In this document: positions 18,301-27,265 of the stretch, one piece after another
How the letters are laid out: each line of letters opens with the position of its first letter
How positions within the stretch are numbered: the first letter of the stretch is position 1
NCBI GenBank assembly: GCA_902798965.1
Contig: CADBYS010000018.1
Coordinates: 1 to 56,480 of the forward strand
Reading direction: 5' to 3'
Source of the DNA: an uncultured Bacteroidales bacterium
GTDB lineage: Bacteria > Bacteroidota > Bacteroidia > Bacteroidales > Paludibacteraceae
DNA: 56,480 bases
The notes under the pieces: generated by a model
Database searches by the model: none
What the model saw: only the letters and a program-made list of their open reading frames with translations
Told to the model about the DNA's origin: nothing
Position numbers and translations under genes: made by a program

Positions 18301-18503
18301 ATTTCCCGAGAGAGTGGCTGGACAAGAATGGTATAGTGAAACACGTAGGCATCAGCTTCGTGGCTCGTAACCCGTTCATCATCTGGAAGAACATCAAGGA
18401 TATCGATCCGGATGCACAGTACAACACCTCCGGTCTTGGTCTGGAGTACGGCTCACTGCCCAGCCGTCGCAGCTATGGTCTTAACTTCAATATTAAGTTC
18501 TAA
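15354..18503 (+). CDS. SusC-like TonB-dependent outer-membrane receptor
   Basis: The 1049-residue protein has a signal peptide ending near AFAQN. A carboxypeptidase-D-regulatory-like domain follows (residues 25-100, with GASVLVKGTTRGTITDMDG). Next comes a TonB-box-like segment (LSEVVVTAMGIKRD), a plug domain (QPLYVIDGVPMDN, LKGPAAAALYGSRASHGV) and a long beta-barrel ending in NFNIKF. It imports oligosaccharides across the outer membrane using TonB energy, with the SusD-like lid encoded 15 bases downstream. An ATG at 15357 is an equivalent start. The substrate, cellodextrins or other beta-glucan fragments, is inferred from the neighbouring GH94, GH5 and GH9. Confidence 0.96.
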   Translation: MMQITFKRTLLLVALILGTASMAFAQNIVTGIVEDAEGPLIGASVLVKGTTRGTITDMDGQYSIQANVGDVLEFSYMGYTPQTITVTDFVLNVTMTEDTEVLSEVVVTAMGIKRDRKALGYEVGEMKGENLTKAGNPNAATSMAGRVAGLVVQETAGGASGSTRVVLRGNTEITGDNQPLYVIDGVPMDNTNYGEAGTAGGYDLGNGLSSLNPDDIESMSVLKGPAAAALYGSRASHGVILITTKKANTGDAKWGVEYNGTFTLDDQLSKWDNVQQVYGMGSSGMYNVDAVSNTNKSWGPKSDAGLLLRYYDGQVHPFNIIPNNTAHFFELGLTATNTAVVSINTGKTGIRFSFSDLRNKDILPNSNMSRDVLNLRANTSLGPVDLDFNVSFTHEDVKNRPALGDDRSNVGKNLMTLSTTYDQAWLKNYQTAEGEYYNWNGNDVYNVNPYWEIYKNKNQSYKDLLRMNGKIVYNILPQLRVQATVGAELNRFEFSDFKYPTTPGYESGRLQNSYFNNRMFNADIMAIYTDSWGDFDFTATAGANIYNVNNKTVVNTGTDMGIREVVAMTSFEEQSVEESTYNKRIVSVFGSMNLGWRHMLYLDATVRGDKSSALATGKNLYVYPSVSGSWVFSELIKSNHTVLPYGKLRLSWAEVGSDTDPYQLGLRYTKSQFGYSGYSIGYIYGNTMPNANLKPTRTRSVEAGFETKWFNQRVSLDFTFYHQLSRDQIIAMAVSPTSGYDYQMINAGAILNQGFEITFGSRLVQTKDFSWDLNLNWSKNINKVQTLAPGVTELELAKATWCNVYVSAREGEKYGAICGPAMLRNAEGKVIVDAATGFPKYTDDNVVLGNAQWDWTGGLSTTLRYKMVSLSALFDVKVGADIFSMSERSAFETGKAKETLVGRAEWYASEEARKAAGKTAAEWTPTGGYLVDGVIDNGDGTYSPNTRYVDPEKYWLEVSRKSPELFIYDNSYIKCRELTLTLDFPREWLDKNGIVKHVGISFVARNPFIIWKNIKDIDPDAQYNTSGLGLEYGSLPSRRSYGLNFNIKF

Positions 18504-18518
18504 CTCGTAAATTGACAA

Positions 18519-20261
18519 ATGAAAATAGAAAGGAAAAAGGTTATGAAAAACGTAGTTAATCGTGCCTTTAAGGCTAAGAAAAAGTTATTATATATAGCCG
18601 TAATGGCATTGGCCTTCGTTTCTTGCTCTGACAAGGTTTACGAGGAGATCAATACTGACCCCACCAAAGCGGATTATATCAATCCGGCAGCTCAGCTGAG
18701 TTATGCAGCACTGCAGATATATGGGGATATGAATTTGGTAGATGTTTATCGTTTGTATACGTATGCGTTCACACAGCACCTGATGGGTTGCTGGAACACA
18801 TCTAACTACGGCGGTCAGCACCGCTCGGATGACCAGGAGATGGGTCGCCCGTGGAACAACCTCTATCCGGCTGCACTGCGCAACCTGACGGATGGTATTT
18901 ATTACACGAAGAATGACTCGACCAGCGTGAACGTCAATGCAGCGCTGCACATCTTCCGCGTATATGTAGGCGGACTGTTAACGGACTTCTACGGTGACGT
19001 GCCGTACAGCGAGGCTGGTTTAGGTTATCTGGAAGGAATCTCGCAACCTAAATATGACACCCAAGAGGAATTGTATCGTGCTTTCTTTAAGGAACTGAAA
19101 GAGGCAGAGGCAAAGTTTGATGCCAACAAGGGTGGAATCCTCAGTGATCCTGTGTTCAATGGCAACCTGGAAGCCTGGAAGACTTTCTCGCGCTCGCTTC
19201 GCTTGCGCTACGCAATGCGTATCTCGAAAGTGTTACCGGATTTAGCAAAGGAGGAGTTCAACGCTGCTTTGGCAGATGGTGTGATGTCCGGTTCGGTCGA
19301 TGATGCTTGTGTTAAGCACATGGATGTATCCTTCAGCTTCGGTCAAGAGGCTTACAAGGACTTCCGCGGCAATGCGCTGTCGAAGTATTTCTACGGCAAC
19401 GACCCGGCTAACAACCCGACCTATATCTGCGAGACGCTGTGGAAACAGTTGTACGACAACAATGACCCGCGTACCACGCGTCTCTGCCGCTTCTATATCG
19501 ACGATTATCAGTCGGTTACTTCTCCGGAAGGACGTATAGACGTAACGGATGCACTCCTTGCAACCCAAGTTGCCAATCCGGACAAGCAACTGATCTCCAC
19601 GGTAGCTCCGGGCGATTTCTCGTGGGATGATTGGCCATCGTATACGGATATCCCCGGTAGCGATCTGGCAAACAAGATTGCTGAGATTCAGATAGCTCAT
19701 CCGGGCTATGACCCGAGTTCTAACCCGCGCTGGTTGAAAGCCAAACTGGCTAACAACTTCCTGCAATCCGACAATCCGGGTGTGCTGATGACCTATGCCG
19801 AGGTATGTTTCCTGCGCGCAGAGGCAGCCGTGCTGGGCTGGACATCCGATAACGCCAAGGATTGGTACAATGCAGGTATTCGCGCTTCGATGGATTTTCT
19901 GGCCAAGTACTATGACTGCACTGTCATCTCCGATGCCGAATATGCAACATATATAGCTCAACCGGCCATTACTTTTGCCGCTGCAGCAGACGACCAGCTC
20001 AATCAAATCAATACACAGGCATGGATTCTGCATTTGCATAACCCCGCAGAAGCTTGGGCAAACGTTCGCCGCTCGGACTATCCTGTTCTCAAGAATCCGG
20101 CCGGTGCGCATAACGCCATCATTGACGGTCCGGATATTCCTGTTCGTCTGTGCTATCCGCTTAAGGAAAAAACCTACAGCGAGAAAGCATACACCGACGC
20201 TGTCAACCGCGTACAGGGTACGTATAACTGGAATGCTCGCCTTTGGTGGGATGTAAAGTAA
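18519..20261 (+). CDS. SusD-like substrate-binding lipoprotein
   Basis: The 580-residue protein has a long positively charged N-terminus and the lipobox AFVSC near residue 36. The start may instead be the ATG at 18543 (MKNVVNRAF). The body has the SusD/RagB features: an N-terminal NTDPT segment after the cysteine, LLTDFYGDVPYSEA, TPR-like helices (YAEVCFLRAEAAVLGW) and a C-terminal RLWWD. It forms the lid over the SusC channel and binds glycan at the cell surface. It belongs to the branch sometimes modelled as SusD_2. It is followed after 33 bases of heptamer repeats by the third binding-protein gene. Confidence 0.93.
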   Translation: MKIERKKVMKNVVNRAFKAKKKLLYIAVMALAFVSCSDKVYEEINTDPTKADYINPAAQLSYAALQIYGDMNLVDVYRLYTYAFTQHLMGCWNTSNYGGQHRSDDQEMGRPWNNLYPAALRNLTDGIYYTKNDSTSVNVNAALHIFRVYVGGLLTDFYGDVPYSEAGLGYLEGISQPKYDTQEELYRAFFKELKEAEAKFDANKGGILSDPVFNGNLEAWKTFSRSLRLRYAMRISKVLPDLAKEEFNAALADGVMSGSVDDACVKHMDVSFSFGQEAYKDFRGNALSKYFYGNDPANNPTYICETLWKQLYDNNDPRTTRLCRFYIDDYQSVTSPEGRIDVTDALLATQVANPDKQLISTVAPGDFSWDDWPSYTDIPGSDLANKIAEIQIAHPGYDPSSNPRWLKAKLANNFLQSDNPGVLMTYAEVCFLRAEAAVLGWTSDNAKDWYNAGIRASMDFLAKYYDCTVISDAEYATYIAQPAITFAAAADDQLNQINTQAWILHLHNPAEAWANVRRSDYPVLKNPAGAHNAIIDGPDIPVRLCYPLKEKTYSEKAYTDAVNRVQGTYNWNARLWWDVK

Positions 20262-20294
20262 AGTGAAAAGTTAATAGTGAAAAGTGAAAAGTTT
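20262..20294 (+). repeat. AAAAGTG-type heptamers between susD-like and the next lipoprotein gene
   Basis: AGTGAAAAGTTAATAGTGAA and the bases after it form four or five degenerate 7-mers filling the entire gap up to the ATG at 20295. The repeat also lies where a ribosome-binding region would be. The unit matches the repeats at 45456-45487 and 56050-56115. Confidence 0.7.
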
Positions 20295-21287
20295 ATGAAA
20301 ACGAAGTTTTTATATATAGCGGCATTGGCTCTTCTCGTCAGTTTTACGGCCTGCGAGAATGAGACACCGTTCGACACGCAAACGGAGAATGACGATCCTA
20401 TTATACTCAAGCCATACAACGAGTCGGGTACAGGTTCGTTTACGTACGACTTAGCCACCCCTGACACTCCGCTCCTTGACTCGGCTACGGTAACTCCCTC
20501 CGCTTATACCACCGTTAACTGGTACTTGGATGGTCAACTCGTAGAAACAGGGTTGAAGATTAACAAATGTTTCCAGGTAGGTAAATATGCACTGATTATT
20601 GAAGCCGTTACTACGAAGGGCAAACGTACCGAACGCACCGGTTCTGTGACTGTTCATCCGTATGCTACCGATCCCTATGCTGCAGCACCGTCTTGGGGAC
20701 GTTACTTGGAGCCGGGAAAGGCAGCTACCTTGGAAGGACAAAATCTGGATCAGGTGACGGAAGTGATTGTTGCTTCCGACATCTTCGGCCAGAATGTCGT
20801 ATGCTCCGCAGCACCGACGTCGGCTACAGCCAATAAACTGGATTTTGTGCTGGCTGATATAGCAGAAGGCAACTACTACCTCCGCCTGAAAAATGCTGAA
20901 GGAAAAGTCTTTGGTTCGGATGCTATGGTTGTGACCAATGATCCTCCCGAACCGCCGGTATCGGCTGAGACAACAATCTGGGAAGGCCGTTGCGAGCTGA
21001 ACTGGGGTGACTCCAATGTACGGCTAACAGAAGCCGAGTTGGCACCTGCTGCAGGAAAGACGATTTGTGTTTACTACGAACGGCCTGAGGCTGAGTATTA
21101 TAACCTGCGTATTACCTCAGAATGGTGGGGAAGCAACCTCGTTGACCAGTTTGACGTAACGGCTGATACACCTAACCCGTTCACCTTCGAATACGATGAC
21201 CGTTGTCAAGGTATCGTATCCGGTGAGGGCGGGGCTGCGCTGATTGTAGGCTTCGGGGAGACTATAACCAAGGTTACATACAAATAA
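20295..21287 (+). CDS. Surface glycan-binding-type lipoprotein of the PUL
   Basis: About 330 residues when started at MKTKFLYIAA (20295); an upstream ATG at 20277 lies inside the heptamer repeat and would add six residues. The lipobox is VSFTAC. It has an Ig/TIG-like segment (residues about 120-210) and a C-terminal beta-rich domain (ELNWGDSNVRL, RITSEWWGS) that looks like a carbohydrate-binding or cellulose-binding module. Its position directly after susD is where SusE/SusF or SGBP-B proteins are found. It probably holds glycan at the cell surface. No exact family is assigned. Confidence 0.75.
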   Translation: MKTKFLYIAALALLVSFTACENETPFDTQTENDDPIILKPYNESGTGSFTYDLATPDTPLLDSATVTPSAYTTVNWYLDGQLVETGLKINKCFQVGKYALIIEAVTTKGKRTERTGSVTVHPYATDPYAAAPSWGRYLEPGKAATLEGQNLDQVTEVIVASDIFGQNVVCSAAPTSATANKLDFVLADIAEGNYYLRLKNAEGKVFGSDAMVVTNDPPEPPVSAETTIWEGRCELNWGDSNVRLTEAELAPAAGKTICVYYERPEAEYYNLRITSEWWGSNLVDQFDVTADTPNPFTFEYDDRCQGIVSGEGGAALIVGFGETITKVTYK

Positions 21288-21307
21288 CCCGTAAACAGTT
21301 CATTACT

Positions 21308-22651
21308 ATGGCTCCGTTACGAGAAAAAATAGGATATGCGCTGGGGGATGCAGCTTCCGGCGGCATTACCTGGAAAATAATGTCCATTGCCTTCCCTCTG
21401 TTCTTCACGAACGTGTTCGGTTTGACATTTGCCGACGCAGCGGCTCTGATGTTACTTGCGCGCTTGTTCGACGTAGTGACCGATCCGCTGATGGGCAGTA
21501 TAGCCGACCGTACACAATCGCGATGGGGAACGTACCGTCCCTGGTTGATCTTCGGTTCTATACCGTTCGGACTGATCTTTGCCCTGCTCCTGTTCACCCC
21601 CGACCTGGGGCCTACGGGTAAGCGTATATGGGCATACAGCTTCTACCTGCTGATGATGGCTTGCTACACGATGGTGAACGTGCCCTACGGCTCGCTACTG
21701 GGCGTGATGACCACCGATGACAACGAGAAGAATCAGTTCTCCGCCTTCCGTATGGTAGGCGCCTACGCCATGGGATTCGTCACGCTGTTCTCGTTCCCCT
21801 TCCTGCAAAAACTGATTGGCGGTACTGAGCAACACCAATATGCGGTACTGGGTGCACTGTTCGGTCTGGTGGCAGCGTTGATGACGTGCGCTTGCGGATT
21901 GCTGACCAAGGAACGACACGAACCTATCCGTGCCGAGAAATTCGAGTTCAAGCAGTTTGTTGACTTATTCCGCAACAAACCATGGATATATATGACCCTG
22001 GTGGCTTTCAGTTCGAACTTCTTCAATGGTTTCCGCTATGCCGTAGCAGGCTATATGATAACCTATTGCTTAGGCGGTGATGTGACCTTAGGTAAGTTCA
22101 TCATCAACTACACCGCCTTCATGGCATTCAGCGAGGTAACATGCATGATCTTCGGCGCGTTGAGTCCGGCTTATACCCGCAAGGTTGGCTCCAAGCGTAT
22201 GGCCTTCGTATGGGCGTCGATCATCTGCGGTGTGTTCTCCGTGGCATACTTCTTTGTGCCCATGGATCCGTCGTATCTGTGGCTGATGGTAGGGGTATCG
22301 ATTCTTACTTCAATCGGTGTAGGATTCTACTCGCCGCTCATATGGTCGATGTACGCCGATGTAGCGGATTACGCTACCGAGAAGAACGGCACGAGTTCTA
22401 CGGGTCTTATCTTCTCGTCGGGTACCATGGCGCAGAAGTTCGGCGGTGCTATCTCGGGCAGTCTGACAGCTCTGTTGCTGGGCGTAGCCGGATTGGTATC
22501 GCATCAGGATATGCTGACCGGTGAGACGATCGTTACGATCACTGACGAGCAGTCGGTTCGCACGATGATCTGGGCACTGTTCTCTCTCTTCCCCGCTGTG
22601 ATCGCGTTTATCATGGCAGGACTGGCTTATCTGTTCCCACTTAAAAAGTAA
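21308..22651 (+). CDS. GPH-family sugar:cation symporter (MFS)
   Basis: A 447-residue inner-membrane protein with about 12 hydrophobic segments. The N-terminal signature of the glycoside-pentoside-hexuronide:cation family is clear: EKIGYALGDAASG, LFDVVTDPLMGSIADRT and WGTYRPWLIFGS. It probably carries cellobiose or short cellodextrins from the periplasm to GH94 in the cytoplasm. It lies 20 bases after the binding lipoprotein and 6 bases before GH9, which supports co-transcription. Confidence 0.92.
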   Translation: MAPLREKIGYALGDAASGGITWKIMSIAFPLFFTNVFGLTFADAAALMLLARLFDVVTDPLMGSIADRTQSRWGTYRPWLIFGSIPFGLIFALLLFTPDLGPTGKRIWAYSFYLLMMACYTMVNVPYGSLLGVMTTDDNEKNQFSAFRMVGAYAMGFVTLFSFPFLQKLIGGTEQHQYAVLGALFGLVAALMTCACGLLTKERHEPIRAEKFEFKQFVDLFRNKPWIYMTLVAFSSNFFNGFRYAVAGYMITYCLGGDVTLGKFIINYTAFMAFSEVTCMIFGALSPAYTRKVGSKRMAFVWASIICGVFSVAYFFVPMDPSYLWLMVGVSILTSIGVGFYSPLIWSMYADVADYATEKNGTSSTGLIFSSGTMAQKFGGAISGSLTALLLGVAGLVSHQDMLTGETIVTITDEQSVRTMIWALFSLFPAVIAFIMAGLAYLFPLKK

Positions 22652-22657
22652 CGAACA

Positions 22658-24412
22658 ATGAAACGAATAGCAATGATTCTGACAAGTGCTTGCATCCTTC
22701 TTATGGGATGCAAGCACTCTGCACCTAATCAGGTGCGGGTTAACCAGGTAGGTTTTGCCCCTGATCAGGAGAAGACCGCCACGATAGATGTATGTTGCGC
22801 TAAGGCTGAGCCTTGTGAAGTGACGATTCTGGATGCCGAGGGGAAGGCTGTATGGAGCGGCAAAGCCTCCGAGACGATGCTCAATCCCGTATCGGGCAAG
22901 CCACGGCAGATAGTGGACTTCTCTGAACTGACGCAGGCCGGAGAATATACGCTGAAGGCCTGCAGCAAGGAGCCGATAGCTGATGCAAGGTTCGTGATAG
23001 CCGAACATCCTTACAGAGAACTGACGCGCAAGGCGCTGCGTGCGTTCTACTACCAGCGTGCATCGATGGATATCGTTGAACCGTATGCCGAGGGCTATGA
23101 GCGCAAAGCCGGGCATCCTGACGACAAGGTGCTGGTACATGCCTCAGCGGCTACCGCTGAACGTCCCGAGGGAACGGTTATCTCCTCCCCCGGCGGATGG
23201 TACGATGCAGGCGATTACAACAAGTATATCGTCAATAGCGGCTACACGATGGGCGTGTGGCTCATGGCGTACGAGATGAATCCTGAATATTTCGGCGCAC
23301 TGAACTTGAATATCCCGGAATCCGCTCAACCCGTTCCGGATATGCTGGCTGAGGCGATGTACAACATCCGCTGGATGCTTACGATGCAAGATCTGGACGG
23401 CGGCGTATATCACAAACTCACCGAAGCCAACTTCGAGGGATTCATTCGTCCGGACGAGTGCCAAAAGACGCGTTATGTGGTAATGAAAACTACGGCTGCA
23501 GCCTTGGACTTCGCTGCGACTATGGCTCTTGCAGCACGTGTGTATGCACCCTTCGACCAGGACTTCTGCGCACAAGCCAAAGAAGCGGCTATTCGCGCTT
23601 ATACGTGGGCACAGGAGCACCCCGAGGTCTATTACGACCAGCCAAAGATGAATGAGGAGTACAAGCCCGAGATTACTACCGGTGCGTACGACGACTTCGA
23701 TGTGCATGACGAGTTCTACTGGGCTGCTATCGAACTGGCTATACTTACCGGAGAAAAAGCATACAAAGCGGCCGCTACGGAGCATGCCAAAGTTATCGCA
23801 GAGGCCAATGGGCAATATACCCCTTCTGTCTGGGGCAATGTGGCAGAACTGGGTTACCTCGACTGGCTCATGCACTCCGAAGACGAGGCCAAAAACAAAA
23901 TCAATATGGAAGCCTTGTTTGAGTACCTCCAACCTTTCTTGGATGAGGCAGAGAGCATCTCTGTTCACCGCTCGCCGTATGGCAACCGCGAGAGTGACTT
24001 CTTCTGGGGTTGCAACAGTGAGGGCTGCTGCTGGCGTGGCGTGGAGTGCTTGTACGCCTACCGTCTGACCGGTGACGACAAGTACCGCAAGGCTGCCGAG
24101 CAATGCCTCAATTACATCCTCGGCCAAAATGCTACGGGCTACTGCTACGTGACAGGTTTCGGCACGAAACCAACGAGTCATCCGCATCACCGATTATCGT
24201 TCAGCCATCCGAAAGGTACGCATCCGGGATTCCTGGCAGGAGGGCCTAACCCTATGCGTCAGGATGCCGAGACCGATGGTGTGCAATACCCGAAGGATGT
24301 GCCGGCTGATGAGAGTTATCTCGACTACCAGCCGAGTTATGCCTCCAACGAAGTGACAATCAACTGGAACGTCACACTCTTTGCCCTCACGGCAGGATTG
24401 GATGCCCTCTAA
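22658..24412 (+). CDS. GH9 endoglucanase/cellulase lipoprotein
   Basis: The 584-residue protein has the lipobox LLMGC near residue 18. An N-terminal Ig-like CelD_N domain follows (NQVRVNQVGFAPDQEKTATI) and then the (alpha/alpha)6 GH9 domain. Catalytic residues are visible: the two aspartates in WYDAGDYNKY (D183, D186), and the general acid glutamate in SYASNEVTINWN (E565). It is the last gene of the beta-glucan locus. Its stop overlaps the stop of the convergent AddB-like gene (24409-24412). No carbohydrate-binding module or dockerin is present. It probably acts at the cell surface or in the periplasm on cellulose-type chains. Confidence 0.93.
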   Translation: MKRIAMILTSACILLMGCKHSAPNQVRVNQVGFAPDQEKTATIDVCCAKAEPCEVTILDAEGKAVWSGKASETMLNPVSGKPRQIVDFSELTQAGEYTLKACSKEPIADARFVIAEHPYRELTRKALRAFYYQRASMDIVEPYAEGYERKAGHPDDKVLVHASAATAERPEGTVISSPGGWYDAGDYNKYIVNSGYTMGVWLMAYEMNPEYFGALNLNIPESAQPVPDMLAEAMYNIRWMLTMQDLDGGVYHKLTEANFEGFIRPDECQKTRYVVMKTTAAALDFAATMALAARVYAPFDQDFCAQAKEAAIRAYTWAQEHPEVYYDQPKMNEEYKPEITTGAYDDFDVHDEFYWAAIELAILTGEKAYKAAATEHAKVIAEANGQYTPSVWGNVAELGYLDWLMHSEDEAKNKINMEALFEYLQPFLDEAESISVHRSPYGNRESDFFWGCNSEGCCWRGVECLYAYRLTGDDKYRKAAEQCLNYILGQNATGYCYVTGFGTKPTSHPHHRLSFSHPKGTHPGFLAGGPNPMRQDAETDGVQYPKDVPADESYLDYQPSYASNEVTINWNVTLFALTAGLDAL

Positions 24413-27243
24413 TACTGCTTCGCCTTACGTCCGCATAGGCGTAGGAAAGGACAATACGGCGAGCATTCGGGACATGGAGCGAACTCACGTTCAGCGATAA
24501 TATCACCAAGCATATCGGCAATCAATGCAGAGTACTGCTCATCATGCTGATCGTCGTAGGTGATAGGCAACTGATCGACAGCCACGCGAGTTTGCACATG
24601 CGGATCTGTCAAGTCCTGTGAGGTGAAATACAAATGTGGCTCTAAGGAGGACGCTTCGCCCCGAGCATGCATCACATAACTGTATAATAGCGTCTGACGA
24701 ACATAGTCGGCGCTATTATTGTTTGCTACACGTAGGTCTGCAAAATTGGCATTCATCTTTTTCGAATCGTACTTCCCGCACTTATAATCTACTATACGGG
24801 TTACCTCAGGGAATCCGTTCTTGCCACCTATCTGATCCATTCGATCCACTCTTCCGCCCAACGAAACAGATACGGTAGCATCGGATTTTTGCGAGACGGT
24901 AGCATCGGCATTTTGCGTCGGAATTTGCATGGTTGCATACTTCGAGCCTTCCAGAAGCAGAATGGTTAGTCCGTACCGCTCCGCATCATTGCTGTCGCGC
25001 AGCAATACATGTTCTATATACGTATCAATCACACTATTCTCGAGCACATGTTCCTCCATGCGATAGATCGGCATAGCTCCGGGATGTTTCTCTATATAGT
25101 TTGCATTAAGCCTGTCGTAAGCGACCTCCAATGCTTGCCTGCGGCAAGCGGGAGTATTGAATTTGGCTATTTGTCCCGGCTGGATTTGTACAGGATCGCC
25201 GTTGTGGCAATGACAATAATTCTCGTATAGGTAATGTATTGCTTCATGCACGAACAATCCCAACGTACGGTTGGAGAAGATAGTTTCCGGCACGTCATCC
25301 TCGCGCAAGCCGCGCATGTACTCCAGATAGAATTTGCGCTTGCAGGTATAGAAGGTATTGATTGCCGAAGGTGAGAGATATGGTGATTTGCCCGTCTTCA
25401 TACTTGCCTGCAGCCAACTGGCATCGTCCGGCACTTGGAAAGCGGATGCCGGTTGTAGCGTGTTACTTTCGGTAAGTACGTATTTATCCACTACGAACTC
25501 ATCGCTTGCGACGAGCATTTGCATCACGAAGCGCGACATGCTTTTCTTGGTCATCGCCGTTTGCGATTGGCTAAACAGGATGGTCACATCGTTTGCACGT
25601 TGCAGCAGGCGGAAGAAGTTGTAAGCATATACCGATGCGCGCTCGTCGTGCGTTTGCAAGCCGTAAGCTTTACGCAAGTAATACGGCAGGAATGATTTAT
25701 CGGGTTGGTGGGCAGGCAGTACTCCTTCCTCAACATTGAGCAGCAGCAGATGGTCGAAATCCAAGGTACGCGTTTCAAGAACACCCATTATCTGCAAGTC
25801 GGTTATCGGTTCGCCGTGGAAAGGCAAGGATATCTGCTCCATATGCCGCATGACAAGCCTGCGGAGCAGCTCAGGATTAGAGGCAACATCGCTTACTATA
25901 CCATCTTGTAAGATTGTGATAAACTGCACAAGCGTACGCCGCGATTGATAGATAGCCTCGCGCTCCAGATGCCACTGCCAGGTGCTTTGCCTATGTTTAA
26001 GCGAACGGGCAGACAATTCATCCATATACGGCAACACGCTCTGCAGCGCTGCTGTCGGATTGTCATTTTGCGCACGAAAATCCTTATCCAGTTGCTTGAT
26101 AAGGTCGCTATAGACAGCTGTGTGGCGTAACGGAAAACCTTTGGTAATATTTATCTCTTCGGGTTTGTCTTCTCCCTCGGCATACACAAGGGGAAGGCCG
26201 TAGATAACAGCCTCCAGTTGTGTCTCGTCGCAGATGACGATCGCGGTTGATTCTCCGCGTTTCTTATACGTATCCTGCAACCATTGTCCGGCATATTCCG
26301 CCTCGGCATGAGTGGATGTAACACTGATCGTGCGAATATGCCGCGGCGCTCCCCAAACGGCAATCGGCAGTGCGTTCGGGAATACCTTCATGTTCTGCCG
26401 GATGAAGGCGAACGCCTTGCTGTTGGCATGGAAATCCTCCACATAATCCCAGAAGAACAAGGCTCGTTGCTCAGCATGGAGCAGTTGCATCAGTTGTCGC
26501 TCTACGGGTAGCAGGTAGTTGAATCCGATAAAGCAGTACACCTTGCTTTGTGCGCGTTGATGCAGTTCATCCCAGTGCGTGATAACATAGCGCATGCGCT
26601 GCCCCTCGTACCCTTTGCCGGCTTGCTGCATTTGCTCACGTAACTGCATGTAGATAGAGGGCATAGCCTTCCACAAGGCAGCAAAGTGCGCTTGCACGGA
26701 TTTGGCAATGAGCGATTGACGTCCGGCCTCTCCCTTGTACAACAAATCTTCGAGCCGCTTGCGTACATCGTCATCCAACTTGTAGGTATCCAGATCGGAC
26801 AGTGTGAGCGCATTGCGGAAGAACGAGTCTATATCCTTCTCTTCCAAGCCTTGATCGATGTTGGTGAAGTCCGACAGCAACTGCCGTCCCCAGCTATAGA
26901 AGCGATCAATATCCATCGTCAGTGGCTGACCGTTATGATCGGCTGACAAGCTGTCGCTCGCCTGTTGCACGCACTCGTCGTATATACGGTGTAATCGGCA
27001 AACGGTGAATAGTTCGTCCTCCTTCCCCAGCGGACATAGGCTGTCGAACAAGTCACCTAAGGCCATCATCTCAGGCGACCACACCATATTCACATGATCG
27101 GCTGCCATCCGTTGTTGCAACTCGCTACGCATCACAACTCCTGCCCGATGCATCGGGAATACGAGCGTTACATCTTTCAATCCCTCCCATCCGAACCGCC
27201 GGATGAGTTCGTCGGAAACACTATGCAGAAAACTTGTTTTCAT
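24409..27243 (-). CDS. AddB-like PD-(D/E)XK exonuclease subunit
   Basis: A 944-residue protein with an inactive-helicase-like body. The C-terminal nuclease is marked by SPSAINTFYTCKRKFYLEYM, the GGRVDRMD motif and VDYKCGKYD. Cysteines at CPECSPYCPFLRLC, with the earlier TCKRKF cysteine, resemble the iron-sulphur staple of AddB. With the AddA-like helicase encoded 22 bases upstream it should process double-strand breaks for RecA loading. The two genes form an operon read from 30607 leftwards. The assignment to AddB rather than another RecB-like nuclease rests on the pair and the cysteine layout. Confidence 0.85.
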   Translation of the reverse strand: MKTSFLHSVSDELIRRFGWEGLKDVTLVFPMHRAGVVMRSELQQRMAADHVNMVWSPEMMALGDLFDSLCPLGKEDELFTVCRLHRIYDECVQQASDSLSADHNGQPLTMDIDRFYSWGRQLLSDFTNIDQGLEEKDIDSFFRNALTLSDLDTYKLDDDVRKRLEDLLYKGEAGRQSLIAKSVQAHFAALWKAMPSIYMQLREQMQQAGKGYEGQRMRYVITHWDELHQRAQSKVYCFIGFNYLLPVERQLMQLLHAEQRALFFWDYVEDFHANSKAFAFIRQNMKVFPNALPIAVWGAPRHIRTISVTSTHAEAEYAGQWLQDTYKKRGESTAIVICDETQLEAVIYGLPLVYAEGEDKPEEINITKGFPLRHTAVYSDLIKQLDKDFRAQNDNPTAALQSVLPYMDELSARSLKHRQSTWQWHLEREAIYQSRRTLVQFITILQDGIVSDVASNPELLRRLVMRHMEQISLPFHGEPITDLQIMGVLETRTLDFDHLLLLNVEEGVLPAHQPDKSFLPYYLRKAYGLQTHDERASVYAYNFFRLLQRANDVTILFSQSQTAMTKKSMSRFVMQMLVASDEFVVDKYVLTESNTLQPASAFQVPDDASWLQASMKTGKSPYLSPSAINTFYTCKRKFYLEYMRGLREDDVPETIFSNRTLGLFVHEAIHYLYENYCHCHNGDPVQIQPGQIAKFNTPACRRQALEVAYDRLNANYIEKHPGAMPIYRMEEHVLENSVIDTYIEHVLLRDSNDAERYGLTILLLEGSKYATMQIPTQNADATVSQKSDATVSVSLGGRVDRMDQIGGKNGFPEVTRIVDYKCGKYDSKKMNANFADLRVANNNSADYVRQTLLYSYVMHARGEASSLEPHLYFTSQDLTDPHVQTRVAVDQLPITYDDQHDEQYSALIADMLGDIIAEREFAPCPECSPYCPFLRLCGRKAKQY

Positions 27244-27265
27244 CTGTATGTAAGGATTTGATTAT

